A stretch of DNA of 64,000 bases from NCBI RefSeq assembly GCF_014385435.1, contig NZ_JACSUD010000007.1, forward strand, positions 38,490 to 102,489, written 5' to 3'. A program made the translations under genes and the position numbers. The notes under the pieces were generated by a model. The model did not search any database, was not told the DNA's origin, and saw only the letters and a program-made list of their open reading frames with translations. This DNA is from Alloprevotella sp. Lung230 (GTDB lineage Bacteria; Bacteroidota; Bacteroidia; Bacteroidales; Bacteroidaceae). Shown one piece after another: positions 51,645 through 61,178 of this stretch. Numbering within the stretch: the stretch's first letter is position 1; the number at the start of each line of letters is the position of its first letter.

Positions 51645-52679
51645 ATGAATGCCATAGAACAACGAACTTCGCACGCGATTGCGTGGTTGCGCCTGCCGCT
51701 TATGGTCGGCGTGGTGTTGCTACACAACCAATACACCACCTTTCAGCAGTTGGCACAACCCAATGTGGTCAGCGTCTTGTCCTTTCTTGAGCAAACACTC
51801 AATTTGGGTGTGCTCCGCGTCTGTGTACCTTTCTTCTTTCTCATTTCGGGCTATTTGATTGTCTCTTCCGGCGGCGATGACGCACGAGCGTGGCCGCAGA
51901 AGATGAAGCGGCGTTTCTTCACGCTCTTTGTGCCCTATGTCTGCTGGGGAAGCCTAACCTTGCTGGCGGCCCTCGCCCTGCATCAAGCCACGTGGCACGA
52001 TGTCTTGCCTTCTTTCTGGAACTACCATGGGCAAGGCACACCGCTGCACTTCCAGTTTTGGTTTTTGAGAGATTTGATGTGCCTATCCCTCGTCTATCCG
52101 CTTTGGGTGTGGCTTGCCAAGGGCACGCGCTCCCTCTCCCTCGGGGTGCTCTTGGTGCTCTATCTTTGCAACGTGCCCATCCTCTCGCTGTTCTATTTCT
52201 GTTTGGGCATTTCGCTACGCTTGGGGCATCTGAAACGCTTACAATCTATCGCAGCTCGTCTGATACCCTCCATCTCCTCCTTGCTGCTGCTCCTCTTGTT
52301 GATGGTACGCCTCACGGTCTTTTATCAACAACTCCCAGCGGCTATCCTGCCTTACGTTGATGCACTCATCCCCTTCCCGGCGATATTGCTGTTGTGGCGC
52401 TGGGCAAAAATGGGAACCTCCTCCACGCGCTGGGCGTGGCTGGGGCGCAGCGGGCAGTTTGCCTTCTTTCTCTACGCCTTCCACGAACCACTGTTCGGAA
52501 TGCTGCGCAAGAAAGCCCTTCCGCTGATGGACACCGGTGTCATCGCTGCGGCAGCCTTCTACGTCCTCCTCCCATGTGTCATCATCGGCATTTCGTGGGC
52601 TGTCTTCCGAGTGTTACAACTCTTCTTTCCCCACCTCTTGTCTCTACTCACCGGCCGAATTACAACTCATCCTTCATGA
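51645..52679 (+). CDS. Acyltransferase family 3 membrane protein
   Basis: A 344-residue integral membrane acyltransferase of the OafA/family 3 type, with about ten hydrophobic segments. Seen: the start HAIAWLRLPLMVGVVLLHN with the candidate catalytic His in the first helix, FFFLISGYLI, and the FQFWFLRDLMCLSLVYPLW signature. Such enzymes acylate surface glycans or lipids. It sits between rimM and dxr and overlaps the dxr start by four bases (ATGA), so it is co-translated with housekeeping genes. The substrate is unknown. Confidence 0.88.
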   Translation: MNAIEQRTSHAIAWLRLPLMVGVVLLHNQYTTFQQLAQPNVVSVLSFLEQTLNLGVLRVCVPFFFLISGYLIVSSGGDDARAWPQKMKRRFFTLFVPYVCWGSLTLLAALALHQATWHDVLPSFWNYHGQGTPLHFQFWFLRDLMCLSLVYPLWVWLAKGTRSLSLGVLLVLYLCNVPILSLFYFCLGISLRLGHLKRLQSIAARLIPSISSLLLLLLLMVRLTVFYQQLPAAILPYVDALIPFPAILLLWRWAKMGTSSTRWAWLGRSGQFAFFLYAFHEPLFGMLRKKALPLMDTGVIAAAAFYVLLPCVIIGISWAVFRVLQLFFPHLLSLLTGRITTHPS

Positions 52680-53836
52680 AAAAACTTGCCATCCTGGGCT
52701 CAACCGGATCCATCGGGACACAAACGCTCGACATTGTGCGCGAGCATCCCGAAGCCTACCAAACCTACGCACTCACCGCCTGCAACAACGCTGAACTCCT
52801 CATTGCACAAGCGCGTGAGTTTCGGCCCGAAGTCGTGGTCATTGCCAACGAAGCCCACTATGCGACGGTGCGCGATGCGCTGGCCGACCTGCCCATGAAA
52901 GTCTTTGCCGGTGCCGATGCTCTTTGCGATGTGGTGCGGATGAGCGAAGTCGACGTCGTACTCACTGCGATGGTCGGTTTTTCGGGACTGCGCCCCACTA
53001 TCGCCGCCATCGAAGCAGGGAAGAACATTGCGCTGGCCAACAAGGAAACGCTCGTGGTGGCCGGTGAACTTATCACTCGGTTGGCGGTGGAGCACCGCGT
53101 AGCTATCCTTCCCGTCGATAGCGAGCACAGTGCCATTTTCCAATGTTTGGTGGGCGAAGGCGGCAACGCCATCGACAAGATCCTGCTCACCGCTTCGGGA
53201 GGGCCTTTCCGCAAGTTCATCCTGCCCGAGATGGCAGGCGTGACGGCAGCGCAAGCCCTCTGCCACCCCAACTGGGAGATGGGCGCCAAAATCACCATCG
53301 ACAGCGCCACGATGATGAACAAAGGTTTTGAGATGATAGAAGCCAAATGGCTCTTCGGCGTGATGCCCGAACAGATAGAAGTGGTGGTGCACCCCGAAAG
53401 CATCGTCCACAGCGCGGTGCAGTTTGCCGACGGTGCTGTCAAAGCCCAGCTCGGTGTGCCCGACATGCGCCTGCCCATCCAGTATGCCCTCTCTTTCCCA
53501 CAGCGTGAAGTGCTGAGCGGCGAACGGCTCGACCTCTTTGCACTACGCAACCTCACCTTCGAACGCCCCGACTTTGATCGATTCGACTGCCTGCGCATCG
53601 CCTACGAAGCTGCCGAAATCGGTGGCAACATGCCCTGCGTCGTCAATGCCGCCAACGAAGTCGTTAATCTCGCTTTCCGACAAAACCGCATCGGCTATCT
53701 CGACATCGCGCGCTGCATCCGCCGCGCCATGGCCGAAGCCACCTTCTGCAAGCAGCCCACCCTCGACGATTATTTCGCGTCCGATGCCGAAGTGCGCCGT
53801 CTCGTCGCGGCCTATTGCGATGCACCCTCTGCCTAA
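52676..53836 (+). CDS. dxr: 1-deoxy-D-xylulose 5-phosphate reductoisomerase
   Basis: A 386-residue NADPH-dependent enzyme of the MEP isoprenoid pathway. Seen: the cofactor loop LGSTGSIGTQTLDIV (6-20), the substrate and metal motif LPVDSEHSAIFQC, LTASGGPFR, and HPNWEMGAKITIDSATMMNKG split over residues about 199-219. The ATG at 52676 overlaps the stop of the acyltransferase; the long in-frame extension upstream is non-coding in this frame. ispH of the same pathway is at 32405. Confidence 0.96.
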   Translation: MKKLAILGSTGSIGTQTLDIVREHPEAYQTYALTACNNAELLIAQAREFRPEVVVIANEAHYATVRDALADLPMKVFAGADALCDVVRMSEVDVVLTAMVGFSGLRPTIAAIEAGKNIALANKETLVVAGELITRLAVEHRVAILPVDSEHSAIFQCLVGEGGNAIDKILLTASGGPFRKFILPEMAGVTAAQALCHPNWEMGAKITIDSATMMNKGFEMIEAKWLFGVMPEQIEVVVHPESIVHSAVQFADGAVKAQLGVPDMRLPIQYALSFPQREVLSGERLDLFALRNLTFERPDFDRFDCLRIAYEAAEIGGNMPCVVNAANEVVNLAFRQNRIGYLDIARCIRRAMAEATFCKQPTLDDYFASDAEVRRLVAAYCDAPSA

Positions 53837-53902
53837 ACGCGCCCTCTCCTCGGTGGCATCCGTCCACCTTATTTCAACACAAAACTCCACAACAAGTAAG
53901 CA

Positions 53903-55291
53903 ATGGAAATCTTTCTCACCAAAGCTCTACAACTTATTCTGAGCATCTCCCTACTGGTCATCCTCCACGAAGGCGGCCACTTCTTTTTTGCCAAACTCTT
54001 CGGTATCCGAGTCCACCGCTTCTGCCTCTTTTTCGACTTTTGGCGTGGCAAGCGGGTGGCGCTGCCGTTAGGCAAATGGCGCGGCACGGAGTTTGCCATC
54101 GGCTGGTTGCCCTTTGGGGGCTATGTCGAAATCGCCGGTATGGTCGATGAGAGCACCGATGCCGATGCCGTAGCCAAAGAAGAGGCTACCATTCCGGCTC
54201 ACGAACTGTTCAAGAACAAGCCTGCCTGGCAGCGCCTGCTGGTGATGGTGGGCGGTGTGTTGATGAACTTCCTCGTGGCGCTGTTCATCTACTCGATGGT
54301 GCTGCTGGCGTGGGGCGAAGAGCGCCTGCCGATGCGCAACATCACCCATGGTTTCACCTTCTCGCCCACAGCGCAACAACTCGGTTTCCGCAACGGCGAC
54401 ATCATCACCGGGGCCGACGGTAAGACCTACACTCATTTCAACCAAAGCGAAATGCTCCGCGACTTGGGCAAAGCACAGACCATCCACGTGTTGCGCCGCG
54501 GCGAACAGGTGGACATTGCCACCGGCGGCCGCATCGACCTGCTCAAGATGATCAAGGAGCAACCGCCCTTTGTTGCCCTTACCCTGCCCGCTCTCGTTGA
54601 CGACCTTGCCCCCGACAGCCCCGCCCGCAAGGCCGGCCTGCGCGAGGGCGACCGCATCATCGCGATGAACGGTACCCCCGTGCAGACTTGGAACGAAATC
54701 GATGCCCAACTCGCCGTGGTCAAAGACCAAATCGATGCCGCCGACGGCAAAGTGGCACCCGCCGTGCTCCGTACCGCCCTCGTGGTGCTCCACGCCGACA
54801 ATGCCCTCCGCGACACCCTCCGTTTTTCACTTACCGCCGAAGGCAAACTCGGTGTGATGAAGCACAACGTCTTGGCCGACTACAAGATGGAGACCATGCA
54901 CTACAACTTCCTCAACTGCTTCCCCGCCGGCATCCGCCACGGCTGGGAGGTGCTCACCGGCTACGTGAGCGACCTGCGCTACATTTTCACTCTCGAGGGC
55001 GCCAAGAGTGTCGGTTCCTTCGGCACCATCGGCAGCCTCTTCCCCTCCACGTGGAGCGCCCCCGCCTTCTGGCAGCTCACGGCCTTCATCTCCCTTATGT
55101 TGGCCTTCATGAACTTCCTGCCCATCCCCATGCTCGATGGTGGTTATATCTTCATCACGCTGCTCGAACTCATCACCCGCCGCCGCTTCCCCGACAGTCT
55201 GATTGAGCGCGTCAATACCATCGGTTTCTATTTGGTGCTCGGCTTGATGGCACTCGGCATTTTCAACGATGTGGTGCGCTTCCTGTTCTGA
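53903..55291 (+). CDS. rseP: RseP-type site-2 membrane protease
   Basis: A 462-residue intramembrane zinc protease. Seen: the HEXXH-type motif HEGGH (22-26) in the first helix, a long periplasmic part with two PDZ-like segments (LGFRNGDIITGADG and AGLREGDRIIAMNGTPV), and the third ligand region NFLPIPMLDGGYIF near residue 414. In other bacteria RseP cuts anti-sigma factors and leftover signal peptides. It lies 66 bp after dxr and ends the plus-strand run. Second membrane segments are at the C-terminus (LVLGLMALGIF). Confidence 0.95.
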   Translation: MEIFLTKALQLILSISLLVILHEGGHFFFAKLFGIRVHRFCLFFDFWRGKRVALPLGKWRGTEFAIGWLPFGGYVEIAGMVDESTDADAVAKEEATIPAHELFKNKPAWQRLLVMVGGVLMNFLVALFIYSMVLLAWGEERLPMRNITHGFTFSPTAQQLGFRNGDIITGADGKTYTHFNQSEMLRDLGKAQTIHVLRRGEQVDIATGGRIDLLKMIKEQPPFVALTLPALVDDLAPDSPARKAGLREGDRIIAMNGTPVQTWNEIDAQLAVVKDQIDAADGKVAPAVLRTALVVLHADNALRDTLRFSLTAEGKLGVMKHNVLADYKMETMHYNFLNCFPAGIRHGWEVLTGYVSDLRYIFTLEGAKSVGSFGTIGSLFPSTWSAPAFWQLTAFISLMLAFMNFLPIPMLDGGYIFITLLELITRRRFPDSLIERVNTIGFYLVLGLMALGIFNDVVRFLF

Positions 55292-55440
55292 TGACTGCCC
55301 TTTCTGAGCGAAAATGGCCGATAAAAAGCCGGAATACGAAGATTTCTTCAAAAAAACTTGTCTGCTTGCACAATAAACGCTATTTTTGCTCTCAAACCAT
55401 CACGTGGAGCACGTCCCCACGCCCTAAAGTCTGATTTGAT

Positions 55441-55788
55441 ATGAACTCTGCTATACGTCTTCTCCTGCTCATCGCCCTGGCTTGGACCGGGACCTCGGCC
55501 GTTGCCGCTCCGTTCCAGTTTCCCGAACCTTGGACCATGACACCCGTTGCCACTGCACCCAATGTGACAGAAGTGCCCACCGGTGGTGATATCCTCATCA
55601 CGACCAAAAATAATCAGGTGCGGGTGCAGAATGCCGAAGGGCTCACGCTCGACCTCTACAACGTGGCAGGGGTCAAAGTGGCCACCTATCGTGTGGACAG
55701 CGACGACAAGACCATCACGCTCAACCTCAACCGCGGCATCTACATTGCCAAGGTGGGCAAGGTGGCGCGCCGCATCAACCTCCTCTAA
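55441..55788 (+). CDS. Small secreted protein with sorting-domain-like C-terminus
   Basis: A 115-residue protein with signal peptide (to about 23, TSAVAA). The C-terminal 60 residues (NNQVRVQNAEGLTLDLYN, GVKVATYRVDSDDKT, LNRGIYIAKVGK) look like the beta-sandwich C-terminal domain of type IX cargo or Bacteroidales secreted proteins. Between signal and domain there are only about 30 residues, so there is no cargo domain. Expression is plausible: it starts 149 bp after rseP and is followed by a strong terminator. The function is unknown. Confidence 0.75.
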   Translation: MNSAIRLLLLIALAWTGTSAVAAPFQFPEPWTMTPVATAPNVTEVPTGGDILITTKNNQVRVQNAEGLTLDLYNVAGVKVATYRVDSDDKTITLNLNRGIYIAKVGKVARRINLL

Positions 55789-55832
55789 GCCGACGATAGG
55801 CCGAAGACACTCCGTTTTCTCTCCTCAACAAC

Positions 55833-55875
55833 AAGAAGCGAGACCACCACAAAAAGTTGTGATGGTCTCACTTCT
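55833..55875. terminator. Bidirectional terminator between convergent genes
   Basis: Stem AGAAGCGAGACCACCACA (55833-55850) / TGTGATGGTCTCACTTCT (55858-55875) with few mismatches. Sits between the small secreted protein gene (+) and the exported peroxidase gene (-). Confidence 0.8.
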
Positions 55876-55893
55876 TAGTCTATTTGCTGAGCA

Positions 55894-56505
55894 CTATCGG
55901 AGCATCAGGGTCGCGTCCTCCTCGATGGCGTAGAGCGGGTGGGTCGGTTCGTAGCGCGCAATGACAAAACCGCGGCGGTCGACGAGAAACTTGGTGAAGT
56001 TCCACTTGATGTCGGGCTTCGTGGCGTAGTTTGGATCGGTTTTGCGCATCATTTCGTCCATCCGTCGGCCGATGTCCGAGTTGAGGTCGAACCCCTTGAA
56101 ACTTTGTTGGCTCTTGAGGAAGGTGAAGAGGGGAGCGGCATTTGGGCCGTTCACTTCCACCTTGTCAAATTGCGGAAATGTGATGTTGAAGCGTGCTGTG
56201 CAAACCTGATGGATTTCCTCGGCCGTACCAGGGGCTTGCTCGCCAAACTGGTTGCAGGGAAAGTCCAAAATCTCGAAACCCTGATCGTGCAGGCGTTCGT
56301 AGAGGCGTTGCAGGTCGTTGTATTGCGGTGTGAAACCGCATTCGGTGGCGGTGTTCACAATCAAGAGGACCTTGCCCCGATAGTCCGACAAGCTCACGAG
56401 CTTGCCATCGCGATCGGCTACTTGAAAATCATACAAGCTCTGTTGAGCCAACAGCCCCGGCACAAAGGCACAAAGGGCAAAGAGAGAAAGCAAAAAACGT
56501 TTCAT
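55894..56505 (-). CDS. Exported glutathione peroxidase-family protein
   Basis: A 203-residue paralogue of the peroxidase at 25841, but with a signal peptide (MKRFLLSLFALCAFVPGLLA), so it acts in the periplasm. The peroxidatic Cys56 is in NTATECGFTPQYNDL; the Gln in FPCNQFGEQAPG and IKWNFTKFLVDRRG complete the catalytic set. A TACTTTTG promoter box lies on the minus strand at 56532-56539. Having one cytoplasmic and one exported form suggests two-compartment peroxide defence. Confidence 0.93.
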   Translation of the reverse strand: MKRFLLSLFALCAFVPGLLAQQSLYDFQVADRDGKLVSLSDYRGKVLLIVNTATECGFTPQYNDLQRLYERLHDQGFEILDFPCNQFGEQAPGTAEEIHQVCTARFNITFPQFDKVEVNGPNAAPLFTFLKSQQSFKGFDLNSDIGRRMDEMMRKTDPNYATKPDIKWNFTKFLVDRRGFVIARYEPTHPLYAIEEDATLMLR

Positions 56506-56760
56506 TTGATATGAATAAAGAGATAAGATTGCAAAAGTACGGATTTCTTAGCGAAATCTGCCGCTACCATCTGTATTTTTGTATCCCCCTCGTTGGTAGA
56601 TGAAGCAAATTAGCGTGTGTCCAAAGCGGTGCTTTGCCACATCAGTTGCGCAAAACATACGAAAGTGAGCAGCAATATCGCTTATTTCTGCACAATTATT
56701 TTTCTCGTGTGCAGGAAAATCGTACTTTTGCCGCCGTAAATAACAATTTTACCGTAAATC

Positions 56761-58296
56761 ATGAAAAAGTTCTTTCTTTCTGTGGCACTGCTCGCCACAG
56801 CCTTCTCTGCCACCGCAGGCGGCTACTTGACCAACACCAACCAAAGCGTAGCCTTTCTGCGCAACCCTGCACAAGACGCTGCAGTCAATCTGAACGGCGT
56901 CTACTCCAACCCCGCAGGTGTGAGTTTTTTGAGCAACGGCATCCATCTCGGTGTCAACTGGCAGGCGGCTTTCCAAACGCGTGAAATCACCTCTACCTTC
57001 GGATCTTTTGCCTATGGGCAGAACAACGGTGGTCGCACCCAAAAGTATTTTGAAGGACGTGCGGCGGCTCCCGTCATTCCTTCCCTTCAGGCTGCTTGGG
57101 TCAAGGATCGCTGGACGCTCCAATTCAACTTTGCCTTAGTCGGCGGTGGCGGGAAGGCCGAGTATGAAAATGGTTTGGGTTCGTTCGAAAGTCAGGTTGC
57201 CCTCCTCGGTATGCTCGGCAAGAACCAAAACCTTGGCTTCGACAAGTATGATGTAGATGCCTACATGCGCGGCAAACAATACTATTTTGGCACGACCCTC
57301 GGCTCGAGCTATAAAATCACCAATCACCTCTCGGCCTATTTGGGTTTGCGCGGTATCTATGCCACAGCCAACTACTACGGCTATCTCAAGAACATCCGTA
57401 TCAATGCCGGTGCCGGTGGTGCGATGGTAGGTGCATCGAGCTACTTCAATGCGGCTTCCGACAAGTATAAGGCCATGGCTGCCGCAGCACAAGCCGCGGG
57501 TCAGCATGCAGCCGCAGCACAAGCCGCTACCGCTGCACGCACAATGGGTGTGCTCGGTGTTGCCACACAGGACGTGTTGCTCAACACCGACCAGTCGGCT
57601 TTTGGCATCGCCCCTATCGTAGGTGTGCACTACCATCATGACAAGTTTGATGTGGCTGCAAAATACGAATTCAGCACACGCCTTGAGTTTAAGAACACCT
57701 CGGCCAGCTCTGCCAGCGCCGACAACCTCACCGCTCTTGCAGCTTATAAAGACGGTGCTAAGGTGCGCGGCGACATTCCCGCCCTGCTCACCCTGGGCGT
57801 ACAATACCGCCCCATCGAGCGTCTCCGTCTGAATGCCGGCTACCACTACTATTTCGACCGTGAAGCCAAATCGGGTTCGGACGTTTCGGGCTGGAAAAAC
57901 CAACTCCTCGACCATGGCACGATGGAATACAACGTGGGTGCGGAGTACGATGTGAATGAGAAGTTTGAACTCAGTGCCGGTATGCAGCGCACGATTTATC
58001 CCAACACTGATGCCTTTGTCAACGACCTTTCGTTCAACGTCAATTCTTACAGCGTGGGTCTCGGCTTGGGCTATCGACTCAACGACCGCGTGAAGTTCAA
58101 CGTGGCCTACTTCCAAACCTTCTATGGTGACTACACCAAGACGGCCGACAACTACAACAACACCGCCAACATCATCGCCAAAGCCCAAGGCGAAGAACGT
58201 GCTAAGGCCATCGTGGCTTCAGGCGCTCTGCGCGGTACGGACCACTTCACCCGCAGCAACAAAGTGTTTGGCATTGGTGCCGAATTTAAGTTTTAA
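56761..58296 (+). CDS. OmpP1/FadL-family outer-membrane transporter
   Basis: A 511-residue beta-barrel with signal peptide (MKKFFLSVALLATAFSATAG). The mature start GGYLTNTNQSVAFLRNPAQDA and the NPAG motif (SNPAGVSFL) are FadL hallmarks; the protein ends in FGIGAEFKF. FadL proteins pass long-chain fatty acids or other hydrophobic compounds. An Ala/Gln-rich helix-like insert (about 238-262, YKAMAAAAQAAGQHAAAAQA) is unusual for a barrel loop. A TACTTTTG promoter box lies at 56723-56730. Confidence 0.9.
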   Translation: MKKFFLSVALLATAFSATAGGYLTNTNQSVAFLRNPAQDAAVNLNGVYSNPAGVSFLSNGIHLGVNWQAAFQTREITSTFGSFAYGQNNGGRTQKYFEGRAAAPVIPSLQAAWVKDRWTLQFNFALVGGGGKAEYENGLGSFESQVALLGMLGKNQNLGFDKYDVDAYMRGKQYYFGTTLGSSYKITNHLSAYLGLRGIYATANYYGYLKNIRINAGAGGAMVGASSYFNAASDKYKAMAAAAQAAGQHAAAAQAATAARTMGVLGVATQDVLLNTDQSAFGIAPIVGVHYHHDKFDVAAKYEFSTRLEFKNTSASSASADNLTALAAYKDGAKVRGDIPALLTLGVQYRPIERLRLNAGYHYYFDREAKSGSDVSGWKNQLLDHGTMEYNVGAEYDVNEKFELSAGMQRTIYPNTDAFVNDLSFNVNSYSVGLGLGYRLNDRVKFNVAYFQTFYGDYTKTADNYNNTANIIAKAQGEERAKAIVASGALRGTDHFTRSNKVFGIGAEFKF

Positions 58297-58516
58297 GTAA
58301 GTGCTACCCCCTTCCTCTCGAAATCTTTCAAGGGAAGCAACCAGCACACACTCCGCAAATCTCCCCCCCTGTCCTCCTCCAACGAGCCCTAAAAATGGTA
58401 AGCCTGCGGCGCTCCTCTCCCACACATTCACCGAAAAGTCAGCGCAAAATGGCGAGCCGTTCTTTCAGAAAATATCGCAGTTCAAATATTTTACACGATA
58501 AATTTCTCCCTTCGGG

Positions 58517-58548
58517 CTTGTTTATTAAAAATACATTTACTATCTTTG
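58517..58548 (+). promoter_or_regulatory. Promoter of the TRL-like lipoprotein gene
   Basis: CTTG (58517-58520) and TATCTTTG (58541-58548) are 20 bp apart, 46 bp before the start codon. Confidence 0.65.
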
Positions 58549-58594
58549 CGGCATACTTAAACACTTAAAAGAACCATTAATTCCTTTTACAGTT

Positions 58595-58912
58595 ATGAAG
58601 AAACTTTCTCTCGCTCTTGTAGCGGTGTCAGCTCTCGTTTTCACGAGTTGCGCGACGATTGCCACTCCCGCAGGTTTGGGTACAATCTACACCGACATGC
58701 AATCCGGTGAAACTGCCACCTCTAACACTGTTGGTAACAAAGTAGGTACGGCTGAAGCCGTGAACATCCTCGGCGTTTTGGTTACGGGTGACGCTTCGAT
58801 CAATGCAGCTGCAAAGAAAGCAGGCATCAAGAAGATCAGCCACGTAGATAGCAAAAAATACTCTATCCTCGGTCTCTACGGCAAGTACACCATTTTTGTT
58901 TACGGTGAATAA
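58595..58912 (+). CDS. TRL-like small lipoprotein
   Basis: A 105-residue lipoprotein (lipobox LVFTSC, Cys19). The body (GLGTIYTDMQSGETATSN, GNKVGTAEAVNILGVLVTGD, and AAAKKAGIKKISHVDSKK) matches the TRL-like family, found in many bacteria as small surface or periplasmic proteins of unknown role. It has its own promoter and looks highly expressible (favoured codons). Confidence 0.82.
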   Translation: MKKLSLALVAVSALVFTSCATIATPAGLGTIYTDMQSGETATSNTVGNKVGTAEAVNILGVLVTGDASINAAAKKAGIKKISHVDSKKYSILGLYGKYTIFVYGE

Positions 58913-59038
58913 TCACACCGACAAGAACTCCGAACAACTTACGAGGTCGCAGTGCAATCATCTCTGCGACCTCGTATTTGCTTACAACTGGTGGGCTCGA
59001 TTTTTTCCACGTATACTTTTTTAACACTGCTTACTACG

Positions 59039-59566
59039 ATGAAACGATCTTTTCTGACTATACTTTTCTTCCTTCTTGCCGCTTTCGCCACTCTGCAGGC
59101 GGAAAATTTCATCAAATACATCGTTTCACGACCCACCGAACGGGGAATGCTCTATTTTGTGCTGCCCAGCAAAGCGGAATGTCGAGAGGAAGGCGCCCAC
59201 AAGAGGAGCAAACTCACCTTCGACGTCACTTATATCAGCCCCGACGATTCGCTGAGGCTCAACACTTCGCTACTCTTTTCCGTGCCACAAAAGGTGGATA
59301 GTCTCACGTTTCGAGACGCCCAAGGAAAGAACCATACCTTTCCTACCGAACGGCTGTACTTAGAGCCGCGAAAATCCAAATGGGAACTGCGCCTTTCCAT
59401 CCAATTGCCCTATACTCTGTGGCAAACGTTGCTCAGCGCACAGACGCCTTTGACCTTCCGCTTCTGCCACAAAGGTCAACCGGTGGTCAGCTATAGTTTC
59501 TCCGACAAAGCGTGGCGCCGTCAACAAGGCATTTATCAGTTGATCGAACAGATGAAAAATGACTAA
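59039..59566 (+). CDS. Exported hypothetical protein, 175 residues
   Basis: A signal peptide (MKRSFLTILFFLLAAFATLQA) is followed by about 155 residues of mixed strand pattern (FIKYIVSRPTERGMLYFVLP, LTFDVTYISPDDSLRLNTSL). No family recognised. The pattern could be a periplasmic beta-sandwich. The Met at 59039 is chosen because it gives a clean signal peptide; the frame extends to 58952. An IS30 remnant follows. Confidence 0.7.
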   Translation: MKRSFLTILFFLLAAFATLQAENFIKYIVSRPTERGMLYFVLPSKAECREEGAHKRSKLTFDVTYISPDDSLRLNTSLLFSVPQKVDSLTFRDAQGKNHTFPTERLYLEPRKSKWELRLSIQLPYTLWQTLLSAQTPLTFRFCHKGQPVVSYSFSDKAWRRQQGIYQLIEQMKND

Positions 59567-59650
59567 GTCGTCTGCCGGGGGTGGTTTCTCCGCGCGACTG
59601 CGGAGAAAAGAGAAATGCTCCGCCTTTCGCCCACCGCAGTGCCTTTCCCC

Positions 59651-59833
59651 ATATCCGATAGAACGAGCATTCACTCGCGTCCCAAGCAGGCAGACGGAAA
59701 ACGCTTTGGGGATTTTGAGATGGATTTGATTGTGGATAGTCACAACCACGCCATACTCACGATTGTGGAGCGTTCCACAAACATGCTCTTCATGGCCAAA
59801 CTTGCCCATGGGAAGAAAGCAGAGCACTTGCCG
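59651..59833 (+). pseudogene. IS30-family transposase fragment
   Basis: About 60 residues match the core of IS30 transposases: ISDRTSIHSRPKQADGK, RFGDFEMDLIVDSHNHAIL and TIVERSTNMLFMAKLAHGKK. The first catalytic Asp (FEMDLIV) is present, but the rest of the catalytic domain and the helix-turn-helix are missing. It is therefore a dead remnant. The homology stops before the hairpin at 59856. Confidence 0.82.
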
Positions 59834-59855
59834 GTTGACTCTACGGGCCCTTCTC

Positions 59856-59893
59856 CGCCCTCTGCCTCCTCGGAAGCAGAGGGCGTTTTGTTT
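59856..59893 (+). terminator. Hairpin terminator upstream of trpS
   Basis: Perfect stem CGCCCTCTGC (59856-59865) / GCAGAGGGCG (59876-59885) followed by TTTTGTTT. The trpS promoter box TACATTTG comes after it at 59915-59922. Confidence 0.75.
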
Positions 59894-59941
59894 CGCCATC
59901 TCAAAAAAAAATCGTACATTTGCACGCAAAATTAGCATTTT

Positions 59942-61033
59942 ATGTCTTCCAATAAAATCATTCTCACAGGCGACCGCCCAACAGGTCGCCTTCACATTGG
60001 GCATTATGTCGGTTCGCTCCGCCGCCGCGTAGAATTGCAGAATGCCGGCGACTACGAGAAGATGTTTGTCTTCATTGCCGATGCTCAAGCCCTGACGGAC
60101 AACGTGGACAATCCTGAAAAGGTGCGGCAAAACGTCATAGAAGTGGCGCTCGACTATCTTGCCTGCGGTCTTGATCCCGAGCGTGTCACCCTCTTCATCC
60201 AAAGCCAAATTCCCGAACTCTGCGAATTGGCTTTCTACTTTATGAACATGGTCACCGTGTCGCGTCTGCAACGCAACCCCACGGTGAAAACCGAAATCGG
60301 TATGCGTGGCTTTGAAAGCAGCATCCCTGTCGGCTTCTTCACTTACCCTGTTTCGCAGGCCGCCGACATCACGGCTTTCCGTGCCAACACCGTTCCCGCC
60401 GGCGAAGACCAAAAACCGATGATTGAGCAGGCCACCGAGATTGTGCGCCGCTTCAACCATATCTATGGCGATACCCTTGTCGAGCCCTCCATCATGCTCC
60501 CTGACAACGCTGCCTGTATGCGCCTTCCCGGCACCGATGGCAAAGCCAAGATGTCGAAGAGTTTGGGCAACTGCATCTACCTCTCTGAGACAGCAGATGA
60601 AATGGCCAAAAAGGTCAAAACCATGTACACCGACCCCACGCACCTCGCCGTGAGTGATCCCGGTCACGTGGAAGGAAACACCGTCTTCACCTATCTCGAT
60701 GCCTTCTGCACCGACGACCACTTTGCCCGCTACTGGCCCGACTATGCCAACCTTGACGAGTGCAAAGCCCACTATATGCGAGGAGGCTTAGGTGACGTGA
60801 AGTGCAAAAAGTTCTTGGAAAAGGTACTCAACGAAACGCTTGAACCTATTCGGGCGCGCCGTCTGGAACTTCAAAAGGACATTCCCGCCATCTACGAAAT
60901 TCTGCGCCGAGGCAGCGAAGCCGCTCGCGAAGTGGCGGCCGACACATTGGCCGATGTGCGTCGTGCCATGAAAATCAATTATTTCGACGACGCCGAACTG
61001 ATAGCCGAGCAAGTGGCACGTTTTGCACAGTAA
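59942..61033 (+). CDS. trpS: Tryptophanyl-tRNA synthetase
   Basis: A 363-residue class I aminoacyl-tRNA synthetase charging tRNA-Trp. Seen: the [17 protein letters not shown] start with the HIGH motif (18-21), QSQIPE, the GEDQKPMIE substrate loop and the KMSKS motif in [20 protein letters not shown] promoter box is 20 bp before the start. It has no visible leader peptide, unlike trpB. No link to the trp operon other than its substrate. Confidence 0.96.
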   Translation: MSSNKIILTGDRPTGRLHIGHYVGSLRRRVELQNAGDYEKMFVFIADAQALTDNVDNPEKVRQNVIEVALDYLACGLDPERVTLFIQSQIPELCELAFYFMNMVTVSRLQRNPTVKTEIGMRGFESSIPVGFFTYPVSQAADITAFRANTVPAGEDQKPMIEQATEIVRRFNHIYGDTLVEPSIMLPDNAACMRLPGTDGKAKMSKSLGNCIYLSETADEMAKKVKTMYTDPTHLAVSDPGHVEGNTVFTYLDAFCTDDHFARYWPDYANLDECKAHYMRGGLGDVKCKKFLEKVLNETLEPIRARRLELQKDIPAIYEILRRGSEAAREVAADTLADVRRAMKINYFDDAELIAEQVARFAQ

Positions 61034-61087
61034 GTGCGCCAAGCAGCCAGCCAAACTGCTCTCATTGTGCAGAAAGTAGCACAAAGG

Positions 61088-61119
61088 TTTGGCTAAATGA
61101 GATTTTCTTGCTAATTTTG
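61088..61119 (+). promoter_or_regulatory. Promoter of rpmH
   Basis: TTTG (61088-61091) and TAATTTTG (61112-61119) are 20 bp apart, exact consensus, 60 bp before the rpmH start. Confidence 0.8.
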
Positions 61120-61178
61120 CTGTCCGAATGACGAATGCGTGAGCATTGTACAGAACAACAATAATATCGATATAAAAA

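Noticed and set aside
52394..52675. N-terminal extension of dxr
   Set aside because: It overlaps the acyltransferase in another frame and lacks similarity; ATG at 52676 starts the cofactor-binding fold.
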